Source: JACPAP01 sp035287045 | Lineage (GTDB): Bacteria; Gemmatimonadota; Gemmatimonadetes; Gemmatimonadales; GWC2-71-9 | Assembly: GCA_035287045.1 (NCBI GenBank) | Contig: DATECF010000107.1 | Location: 1-25,993 of the forward strand | Length of the DNA: 25,993 nucleotides | Direction of reading: 5' to 3' | In this document: in pieces, positions 15,163 through 21,767 of the stretch | How the letters are laid out: the number at the start of each line of letters is the position of its first letter | Numbering within the stretch: the first letter of the stretch is position 1 | Made by a program: the position numbers and the translations under genes | The notes under the pieces: model-generated | The model's input: the letters and a program-made list of their open reading frames with translations, nothing else | Databases searched by the model: none | Told to the model about the DNA's origin: nothing

Positions 15163-16299
15163 ATGGAACGCCGAGGATTCCTGCAAACCAGCCTGGCCGT
15201 TGCCGCCGCGGGCCTGGTGCCCGTGACCGCCCTTCGCCCGTCCACGCGCTTCCTCAGGCGAACGGCGGGCGCCGTGCCGGGACTGGCCAAGACTATCCGC
15301 CTGAGCTCGAACGAAAACCCGCTGGGCCTTTCTGAGGCCGCGCGTCGGGCCGTCGCCGAGGGACTGGACGAGGCCAACCGGTATCCCGGCGAGTGGCGCC
15401 GGCGCGTGGTCGCCGCGCTCGCCGCCAAGCACCAGGTGAAGCCGGAGCAGATTGTCATGGGCAACGGCTCCACCGAGGTTCTACAGATGATCGTGCAGTC
15501 CGCCGGGGCCGGCGCCACGGTGATTGTGGCGGATCCCACCTTCGAGGACGTGCCGCGCTACGCCCAACGGATCGGCGTGCGGGTCGAGAAGGTGCCGCTG
15601 GCCTCGGGCTACACCCACGATCTCGGCCGGATGCGCGAGGTGGCGGCGCGGGCCACGGGGCCCGTGCTGGTGTACGTCTGCAATCCCAACAACCCCACGG
15701 GCACCATCACGCCCAGCGCCGAGGTGGACGAGTGGATCGCGTCGGCGCCGGAGCGGATCACGTTCGCGGTGGACGAAGCCTACTTCGAGTACGCCAGTGA
15801 TGCCTCGTACTGGTCGGCGCAGAAGTGGATCGAGACCCACCCCAACGTGATCGTGGTGCGAACCTTCTCGAAGATCTACGCCATGGCCGGCATGCGGCTG
15901 GGGTACGCCATCGCCCACCCCGCCGCGGCCGAGCGCCTCGAGCGCTACTCGGCGGGAAGCAACGCCAACCAACTGGCGCTGGCCGCCGGCCTGGCTTCGC
16001 TGAGCGATGACGCCTTTGCCCGGAAGAGCCTGGAAGTGAACCGGCAGGGCCTGCAATCCCTGTACCGCTGCCTCGAGGACCTGGATCTCGAGTACCTGCC
16101 CAGCCAGACCAACTTCGTGATGCACCGCATCCCGGGCGACCTGCCGACTTACAACGGCCGGATGCGGGACCACAACATCATGGTGGGACGCCCGTTCCCG
16201 CCGATGGTGACCTACAGCCGCGTTTCCATTGGGCTGCCGGAGGAGATGAGCGCGTTTACGGATACGCTGCGGGCGTTCCGCCGGCAGGGCTGGGTGTAG
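15163..16299 (+). CDS. Tat-exported HisC-like PLP aminotransferase
   Basis: The product has 378 residues. It begins ERRGFLQTSLAVAAAG, a twin-arginine signal, then a class I/II aminotransferase fold. Landmarks are SSNENPLG, GNGSTEV, CNPNNPTGT (about 173-181), DEAYFEY (204-210) and RTFSKIYAMAGMRLGY, with K237 as the PLP Schiff-base lysine. The nearest family is histidinol-phosphate aminotransferase, but the export signal and the absence of other his genes argue against a biosynthetic role. The substrate is unknown. The frame is open from 15085, but the Tat motif places the start at 15163; the ribosome binding site is weak. It is divergent from the cytochrome locus, and no functional link is evident. 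Confidence 0.85.
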   Translation: MERRGFLQTSLAVAAAGLVPVTALRPSTRFLRRTAGAVPGLAKTIRLSSNENPLGLSEAARRAVAEGLDEANRYPGEWRRRVVAALAAKHQVKPEQIVMGNGSTEVLQMIVQSAGAGATVIVADPTFEDVPRYAQRIGVRVEKVPLASGYTHDLGRMREVAARATGPVLVYVCNPNNPTGTITPSAEVDEWIASAPERITFAVDEAYFEYASDASYWSAQKWIETHPNVIVVRTFSKIYAMAGMRLGYAIAHPAAAERLERYSAGSNANQLALAAGLASLSDDAFARKSLEVNRQGLQSLYRCLEDLDLEYLPSQTNFVMHRIPGDLPTYNGRMRDHNIMVGRPFPPMVTYSRVSIGLPEEMSAFTDTLRAFRRQGWV

Positions 16300-16338
16300 C
16301 GGGGAGCGCCAGGGTCGCGTCCCAGAACGGCGCTCAGT

Positions 16339-16364
16339 TGGACCAGCCCGCGCGGCGGGTTCCA
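16339..16364. terminator. Weak hairpin between convergent genes
   Basis: CCCGC-GCG-GCGGG with outer TGGA/TCCA pairing lies between the aminotransferase and AMMECR1 stops. No T tract follows on either strand, so this is only a possible terminator. Confidence 0.3.
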
Positions 16365-16431
16365 GAGGGCGCGTTGGGGCGGGTGTGGTCTTGGCGTTGG
16401 GCGGCGGCGGGAGATTTCTGGCGGAGTGACC

Positions 16432-17016
16432 CTAGCGCTCCTCCTCCCCCCACACCTCGGCCTCGAACGCCTCGAGGCGCACCCAGGCTTTCCGCCACGC
16501 GTCCGGGGATAAGCCGGCTTTCTCGCTCACCGCCCGAAGGAACTGCTCCCGCGTCCACCCAAAGGCTCCCGGCACCTGCGGGAGCAACAGGCCGGCGGCG
16601 CTTCCCGCCAAGAGGATCAGCCCGTGCCGGCCCACCACCACTTCTTCCGGCCGAATGGGGTGCGGCGCGGTCAGCGCGCTGATCTCGATGTGGAGACCCG
16701 GGGCCTCGTGCAGGCGCACCGGCTCGAAGCGGGGATCGTCCACCGCGGACGCAATGGTCATGTGCATGACCGACTCGACCAGCGGCCACCGCGCGGCGCG
16801 CTCGCCGCGGCAGCCGCGCAGGTCGCCCGATTCCCGCCGCCGGAGCGTGACGAAGGTGGCCCGCGGCGCCAGCAGCGAGGCCGACGTGGCTCGATAGCTC
16901 GGCATCCCCCGCCCGCTGAGGTGGGCGGTGAGCGTCTCGCGAGCCAGCGCGAGCAGGGCTCGTTTGTCGTCGTGGGAAAGGGCCGGAAAGGCCTGCGCCG
17001 CAGTTTCGGTACTCAC
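16432..17016 (-). CDS. AMMECR1-domain protein
   Basis: The product has 194 residues and spans essentially one AMMECR1 domain. Family landmarks are ATFVTLRRRESGDLRGCRGE (normally LRGCIG), a central DDPRFEPV, HIEISALT, GLILLAGSAAGLLLPQVPGAFGW and a C-terminal AWRKAWVRLEAFEAEVW. In many bacteria this domain (AmmeMemoRadiSam system protein A) occurs next to Memo and radical-SAM genes; neither is adjacent here. Its biochemical role is not established. It is probably cytosolic, since no signal or membrane segment is seen. The upstream 94 bp to the next gene show nothing recognisable. Confidence 0.85.
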   Translation of the reverse strand: MSTETAAQAFPALSHDDKRALLALARETLTAHLSGRGMPSYRATSASLLAPRATFVTLRRRESGDLRGCRGERAARWPLVESVMHMTIASAVDDPRFEPVRLHEAPGLHIEISALTAPHPIRPEEVVVGRHGLILLAGSAAGLLLPQVPGAFGWTREQFLRAVSEKAGLSPDAWRKAWVRLEAFEAEVWGEEER

Positions 17017-17110
17017 GGTGGGAACGCGACCGCGTTGAAGCCGCCTGAACTATGCCGCCGCCGGCCGGCCCCGTCCAGCCGCCTCACGGCATTTCTATAT
17101 GAAGCGCGCG

Positions 17111-17713
17111 TTAGCCTCCAAGCACGCTGTCGGGCGGCATTGCGTACGGATAGTCCATCTGCCGGGCGATCTTGTGACGTACGTCCGCACCGGCCAGCCG
17201 CTCCACCACGTAGAGACCCACGTCGATCGCGGAGGTGACGCCGCCAGCCGTGATGACGTCCCCCTCATCCACGATGCGCTTGGCCACCACCTCCGCACAG
17301 TACGGCTTGAGCGCCTCGAATTCGGCGGGATGGGTCGTGGCCCGCTTCCCTTTCAGGAAACCGGCCGCGCCCAGCAGCATCGCCCCGGTGCACACCGACA
17401 CCTTGAGCTCGGCCGGTGCGGCGGTCTGGAGCCAGGCGACGAAGCGCGCATCGTCCTTGAGCATCCGCGTGCCGAACCCGCCCGGCACCACGAGGATGTC
17501 GTACCCACCGAGGGGCTCGTTGAACCGCGTGGCGTTGAGGGAGAGCCCGCGATCGTCGCGCGCCATGGGCTGCGTGGCACATACGTCCCAGGTGAGCGCG
17601 GGCTGGAAGCCCATGGACTTGAGGCGGGTCAACGGATCGTAGATCCCGATGAAATCCAGGACCGTCATGCGGTCATAGACCACGAAGGCGATACGGGGCG
17701 CGTCACGGTTCAT
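17111..17713 (-). CDS. DJ-1/PfpI-family protein, isonitrile-hydratase-like
   Basis: The product has 200 residues. It has the class I glutamine-amidotransferase-like fold: IAFVVYDRMTVLDFIG at the N-terminus, YDILVVPGGFGTR, then the nucleophile elbow SVCTGAMLLGAAGFL with C108, followed by GKRATTHPAEFEAL and VITAGGVTSAIDVGLYVVE. The ATTH and ITAGGVTSAID motifs are those of the InhA/GATase1-like group rather than chaperone-type DJ-1. I chose ATG 17713, which follows the thioesterase stop by 7 nt with GGTGG in that gene's end; the longer open frame to 17851 lies inside the thioesterase gene. The substrate cannot be inferred. Confidence 0.85.
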   Translation of the reverse strand: MNRDAPRIAFVVYDRMTVLDFIGIYDPLTRLKSMGFQPALTWDVCATQPMARDDRGLSLNATRFNEPLGGYDILVVPGGFGTRMLKDDARFVAWLQTAAPAELKVSVCTGAMLLGAAGFLKGKRATTHPAEFEALKPYCAEVVAKRIVDEGDVITAGGVTSAIDVGLYVVERLAGADVRHKIARQMDYPYAMPPDSVLGG

Positions 17714-17720
17714 GGCGTCA

Positions 17721-18200
17721 TTACCACCGGTGATAGGCCGGGTGTCCCGGCTTGACCGCGACGAAGGTGCCACGGCAGGTGGCGCACACTGCTCCACCGC
17801 CGAACAGCTCCGCCTCCACCACCACGCGGCTGCCTTTCGACTCGGCCACACGCGCCACCAGCCTGACCGGATCCTTGCTGGGCGTGGGCTTGAGCAGCTT
17901 CACGTGGAAGTCCGCGGTCACCGTGCTCGGCGGGTGGTCGAGACCGTCGCGGGTCATGAGGTGCCACGCGGCGGTCCAATTGGAATGGCAATCGAACAGC
18001 GTGCCGACGATGCCGCCGTTCAGCACGCCGGCGAAGGCCTCGTGATGCGGCTCGGGCCGCCATTCGGCAACCACCGTCTCGCCATCCGCGAAGCTTCGGA
18101 TGTGGAGGCCTTTGGGGTTGGCGGGTCCGCAGCCAAAGCACTGGTGCGTGGGGGCGTAGCGCTCCTGCAAGCTCGGTTGCGACTGGTCTCTGGACTCCAT
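17721..18200 (-). CDS. PaaI-type hotdog thioesterase-like protein
   Basis: The product has 159 residues. The N-terminal CFGCGPANPKGL and the central helix GGIVGTLFDCHSNW followed by TADFHVKLLKPTP mark the PaaI/4HBT hotdog fold, which hydrolyses acyl-CoA thioesters. The usual HGG motif reads NGG here, while the downstream Asp is kept, so activity may be altered. Cysteine pairs CFGC and CATC might bind a metal. It is the first gene of a two-gene operon with the DJ-1-like gene and is divergent from the metalloprotease gene, with 60 bp between starts that must contain both promoters. Confidence 0.82.
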   Translation of the reverse strand: MESRDQSQPSLQERYAPTHQCFGCGPANPKGLHIRSFADGETVVAEWRPEPHHEAFAGVLNGGIVGTLFDCHSNWTAAWHLMTRDGLDHPPSTVTADFHVKLLKPTPSKDPVRLVARVAESKGSRVVVEAELFGGGAVCATCRGTFVAVKPGHPAYHRW

Positions 18201-18260
18201 GGGCCGGGAAAAGTACTCTTGCGGCTCTCCCTCGTCACCAACCCCGTCGGAGGACCAGCC

Positions 18261-20882
18261 ATGTGTCGCTGTAGTACGCTTTTCGCCGCGGTGCTCGGGC
18301 CCTTGGCCGCGATCGCGTTGCTACCCCTCACCCCTTCCCCCTTACCCGCACAACGTCCGCAGGCACAGGGCCAGGGAAGCTCGGTGCCGACCATTGAGTC
18401 CCGCACCACCGGGATGCAAAAATTGGACGGTTTCTTCCCACTGTACTGGGACTCGACCGCGGGCCACCTCTACATGGAGATCGCCCGGTTCAACACCGAG
18501 GTCATGCACATCCAAGGGATGGGCACGGGCTTGGGCTCGAACGACATCGGGGTGGAGCGCGGCAACCTCCAGGGCTCGGAGATCGTGTTCTTTGAGCGCC
18601 AGGGCCCCAAGGTGCTGCTGGTGGAGCCCAACTACAATTTCCGGGCGTCGTCGTCCCGGGATTCCATCGAGATCAAGAGCGTCCGGGAGTCTTTCGCCCG
18701 AAGCGTGCGCTGGGGATTCCCGGTCGTGGCCGAGTCGCCGGGCCGCGCGTTGGTGGACCTGACGGACTACCTGCTCCGCGATCCCAACGTCATCACCCAA
18801 CGGCTCCGCCCGGGCTCGTACCGGGTGGACGCGTCGCGCAGCTCGATCTACCTCCCCATGACCAAGAACTTCCCGCAAAACACCGAGCTGGAAGCGGAGC
18901 TGACCTGGGTGCGCCAGCCCCCCAGCGGTCCCGGGGGCGGCGGGGGGGGATTTGGCGGATTCAACCCCCTCGCGGGGCCGGGAAGCTTCTTCGAGGGCGT
19001 GGCCAACGTGGCCGCCGATGGTGAGGCCGCGAGCCTCCGCATCCACCACTCGTTCGTGCAACTCCCGGAGGGCAACTACACGCCCCGCACGTTCGACCCG
19101 CGCTCCAGCTACGGCGCCGTCTCCTGGAGGGATTACGCGGCGCCGCCCGACGGCAACGAGTACAGCATGGACGTCCGCTACATCCGGCGACACCGGCTCA
19201 AGAAGCAGAACCCCGGGGCGGGGGCCAGCGAGGCGGTCAGACCCATTGTGTACTACCTGGATCCCGCCGTCCCCGAGCCGCAGCGCTCCGCCCTGCTCGA
19301 GGGCGCGGGGTGGTGGAACCAGGCGTACACCGCCGCGGGGTATCGCAACGCGTTTCGCGTCGAGATCCGGCCGGACAGCATCAGTCCGCTGGATGTGCGC
19401 TACAACGTGATCAACTGGGTGCACCGGTCCACCCGCGGGTACTCATCGGGGGCCTCCGTCACGGATCCCCGCACGGGCGAGATCATGAAAGGCCTGGTGA
19501 CGCTGGGGTCGCTCCGCTACCGGCAGGATTACATGCTGGCGGAAGCCCTCCTCTTGCCGTACCGGACCGGAGACGAGATCCCGGCGGAGGCACGCGAGTG
19601 GGCCGTGGCCCGGATCCGGCAGCTCTCCGCGCACGAGGTGGGCCACACGCTGGGCTTCGCCCACAATTACTACGATAGCAGGGTCGGGCGAACCTCCGTG
19701 ATGGATTACCCGCACCCGTACGTGGCGCTCCGGTCCGACGGCACGCTCGACGTCTCGCAGGTGTACGAGCGCGGCATCGGCGAGTGGGATTCGGTGGCGA
19801 TCACGTGGGGATATCAGGACTTCCCGGCTGGCACCGACGAAGCCGCCGCACTCCGGAAGATCCTGGACGACGCCTGGGTCCGCGACCTGCGTTTCCTCAG
19901 CAACCAGGACATGGCGGCCAACCCGCGCTCCAACCAGTGGTCGAACGGCTGGGACCCCGCGGCCGAGCTCAACCGGATGATGGACATCCGTCGCTCGGCC
20001 CTGCGGCGCTTTGGAGAGAACGCCATTCGCCGCGGTATGCCGATGGCCCAAATGGAGGAAATCCTGGTCCCGGCGTACATGTATCACGCGTTTCAGCTCG
20101 AGACTGCGGCCTCGGCGCTGGGCGGACTGCATTACATCTATGCCCTCCGAGGGGACGGGCGTGATCCCGCGCCGCCGGTGCCGGCCGCCGAGCAGCGCGC
20201 CGCCCTGGTGGCCCTGATGGCGACGCTCAGGCCGGCGGAGCTGGTGTTGCCGGACGAAGTAGTCCGGAAGCTGCCGCCGAGGCCTTCGGGATATCCGCGC
20301 AGCCGGGAGTTGTTCCCGCGGTACACCGGCCTCATGTTCGACCGGATCACGCCAGCCGTCACGTCGGCGTACATGACGGCCACCGCCATGCTCCGCCCGG
20401 ATCGGGCCGCGAGGCTGGTCGAGCAACACGCTATCGACGCCGCCCTGCCGGGGCTCGAGGAGGTGCTCGACTCGCTCCTGTCGGCGGCGTTCAATGCGCG
20501 AGCGGCCACACCCTACGAGAGTGAGATCGCGCGCGCGGTGCAGCGCGTGGTGCTGGACGAGATGATGGGCCTGGCCGCCAACGCCCCCATGTCGCAGGTA
20601 CGCGCGCTCGCCACCAACCGGCTAGTCCGCAAGATGAACCAGCTGAGTAGCATCAGCGGTGCGTCCGAGGCGGACCAGGCACACGCCCACCTGCTCGCGA
20701 TGGATATCAAGCGCTTCCTTGACCGGCCGTACGCGCCCTATGCTCCGGTACCCGCGGTCGAGCCGGTGCGCGGGGACCCCATCGGCGACGCCGGCATGGA
20801 GTTCTTCCGGCGCTACGACTTCGAGCGGCGCTGCGACTGGATGGACAATGGGAGGTGGGTCGTGGAGGCCTGCCGGCCCTGA
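18261..20882 (+). CDS. Secreted zinc metalloprotease, DUF5117/DUF4953 type
   Basis: The product has 873 residues with an N-terminal signal peptide (about 1-31, ending PLPAQ). The first half matches the DUF5117-like region (GFFPLYWDSTAGHLYMEI, FERQGPKVLLVEPNYNFR). The catalytic part has HEVGHTLGFAHN (H458, E459, H462, H468), a metzincin-type HEXXHXXGXXH zinc site, and a Met-turn SVMDYP (M481), followed by the DUF4953-like C-terminal region. A Gly-rich stretch (about 214-228) interrupts the N-terminal part. GGAGG lies 8 nt before ATG 18261. Such proteases are common in Bacteroidota, Acidobacteriota and Gemmatimonadota. Substrates are unknown. Part of the signal-peptide region is repeat-like DNA. 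Confidence 0.92.
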   Translation: MCRCSTLFAAVLGPLAAIALLPLTPSPLPAQRPQAQGQGSSVPTIESRTTGMQKLDGFFPLYWDSTAGHLYMEIARFNTEVMHIQGMGTGLGSNDIGVERGNLQGSEIVFFERQGPKVLLVEPNYNFRASSSRDSIEIKSVRESFARSVRWGFPVVAESPGRALVDLTDYLLRDPNVITQRLRPGSYRVDASRSSIYLPMTKNFPQNTELEAELTWVRQPPSGPGGGGGGFGGFNPLAGPGSFFEGVANVAADGEAASLRIHHSFVQLPEGNYTPRTFDPRSSYGAVSWRDYAAPPDGNEYSMDVRYIRRHRLKKQNPGAGASEAVRPIVYYLDPAVPEPQRSALLEGAGWWNQAYTAAGYRNAFRVEIRPDSISPLDVRYNVINWVHRSTRGYSSGASVTDPRTGEIMKGLVTLGSLRYRQDYMLAEALLLPYRTGDEIPAEAREWAVARIRQLSAHEVGHTLGFAHNYYDSRVGRTSVMDYPHPYVALRSDGTLDVSQVYERGIGEWDSVAITWGYQDFPAGTDEAAALRKILDDAWVRDLRFLSNQDMAANPRSNQWSNGWDPAAELNRMMDIRRSALRRFGENAIRRGMPMAQMEEILVPAYMYHAFQLETAASALGGLHYIYALRGDGRDPAPPVPAAEQRAALVALMATLRPAELVLPDEVVRKLPPRPSGYPRSRELFPRYTGLMFDRITPAVTSAYMTATAMLRPDRAARLVEQHAIDAALPGLEEVLDSLLSAAFNARAATPYESEIARAVQRVVLDEMMGLAANAPMSQVRALATNRLVRKMNQLSSISGASEADQAHAHLLAMDIKRFLDRPYAPYAPVPAVEPVRGDPIGDAGMEFFRRYDFERRCDWMDNGRWVVEACRP
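18320..18352 (+). repeat. GCTACCCCTCACCCC-type repeat inside the metalloprotease signal peptide
   Basis: It begins with GCTACCCCTCACCCC and ends CCCTTAC..GCAC, and encodes LLPLTPSPLPAQ. A near-identical copy in reverse orientation lies at 20899-20928, just after the same gene. The first 15 bases are identical and the remainder differs by small indels. Confidence 0.65.
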
Positions 20883-20898
20883 GCGGCGGGAGACACAA

Positions 20899-20928
20899 GT
20901 GCGTAAGGGGTGCGGGGTGAGGGGTAGC
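20899..20928 (-). repeat. Inverted copy of the 18320 repeat
   Basis: Read on the minus strand it starts GCTACCCCTCACCCC and ends CCCCTTACGCAC, matching 18320-18352 apart from small indels. It also forms the left arm of the inverted repeat between the convergent genes. Confidence 0.65.
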
Positions 20929-20954
20929 CCTGCCCCCCACCCCCACCTTTACGC
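20901..20954. terminator. G/C-rich inverted repeat between convergent genes, likely bidirectional terminator
   Basis: GCGTAA at 20901 pairs with TTACGC ending at 20954, and the G-rich and C-rich arms between them pair imperfectly. It sits between the metalloprotease stop (20882) and the stop of the dihaem cytochrome (20957). It lacks T tracts, so its activity is inferred from position and structure. Confidence 0.6.
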
Positions 20955-20956
20955 GC

Positions 20957-21733
20957 TCAGCGAGGCGGTCTAGGGCCGGTTAGCTGGCGCACGCGGAACC
21001 GTGCGGGGCCGGTCGAGTCCGCCGCCAGAGCCCGGCGATAGGCCGCGAGGGCCGAAACCGTATCCCCGCTGACGAGATACGCCTCGCCGCGCGTGTGCAG
21101 CACGCCCGGGGAGTTGGGGAAGAACTCGGCGTTCAGGTCCAGAATACCCAACCCGGCCTCCAGCCGGCGGGCGCGTGCCAGGGAAAAGCCCAACTGGTTC
21201 AGCGTTTCCTCCCCGAAATCGTACGCGGCGCTGCCGTAGTACCGCTCCCGGAGATTCCGGTAGGCGAGCACGGCCGAGTCCAGGCCGGCCGCGTCCAACG
21301 CTTCCCGGAGCGCCTCGCCCAGGGGCTGAGGGCGTGCCAGGCCGCGATGGCAGGTCCAGCAGGTCGCCTCCACGGCGGGGGCTGGCCGCTCGGGGATCTG
21401 GGCGAGGGTGGAGTCGTTGATCCGCCGCACCATCTGAATCATCAACCGGGCGGTGCGCTTGGTGCGTTTGTCGTCGGAGGTGAAGTTGAAGCTGTCGAGC
21501 GGCATCCCCTCCTCCCCCACATGGCAATACTGACAGCGCACATCGAGGGCACCGGTGAAGCCCCGCATCATGTCAATCAGCGCCCGCTGCTCAATATCCC
21601 CGGGTAGCACCTTCAGGTTGATGAACGAGTCCGGGGGGAATTTGCCCTGCGCCAGCGCGGTCGACGGAATCGCCAGGCAGACCGCCAGCAGCCACGCGCT
21701 GATACTACCGTTGTTTGAACCAGGCTTGCGCAT
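20957..21733 (-). CDS. Dihaem cytochrome c, photosynthetic-reaction-centre-type family, with TPR-like tail
   Basis: The product has 258 residues and a cleavable signal peptide (about 1-29, STALAQ). Two CXXCH motifs (CQYCH at C67-H71, CWTCH at C125-H129) are separated by a helix rich in Met and basic residues (TARLMIQMVRRIND). This arrangement is that of the CytoC_RC-like domain found in non-photosynthetic Acidobacteriota and Gemmatimonadota, where the function is unclear. The C-terminal 80 residues (LGILDLNAEFFPNS, GEAYLVSGDTVSALAAYRRAL) look like TPR repeats. CAGGAG precedes ATG 21733. It follows the ADOP permease by 34 nt and is probably co-transcribed. No other reaction-centre gene is present. 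Confidence 0.85.
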   Translation of the reverse strand: MRKPGSNNGSISAWLLAVCLAIPSTALAQGKFPPDSFINLKVLPGDIEQRALIDMMRGFTGALDVRCQYCHVGEEGMPLDSFNFTSDDKRTKRTARLMIQMVRRINDSTLAQIPERPAPAVEATCWTCHRGLARPQPLGEALREALDAAGLDSAVLAYRNLRERYYGSAAYDFGEETLNQLGFSLARARRLEAGLGILDLNAEFFPNSPGVLHTRGEAYLVSGDTVSALAAYRRALAADSTGPARFRVRQLTGPRPPR

Positions 21734-21767
21734 AGAGGTTCGCTCCTGAGGAGGGGGCCGACGGCGA

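Noticed and set aside
14977..15432. Extended N-terminus for nonahaem paralogue 3
   Set aside because: It would overlap the aminotransferase start and has no signal character; the conserved GAGGTGCC leader fixes ATG 14976.
17712..18260. N-terminal extension of the metalloprotease frame
   Set aside because: It overlaps the thioesterase gene on the other strand; a strong GGAGG site and a signal peptide place the start at 18261.
20957..21733. Evidence for phototrophy
   Set aside because: The reaction-centre-type cytochrome domain is common in non-phototrophs, and no puf, bch or crt gene is in the window.
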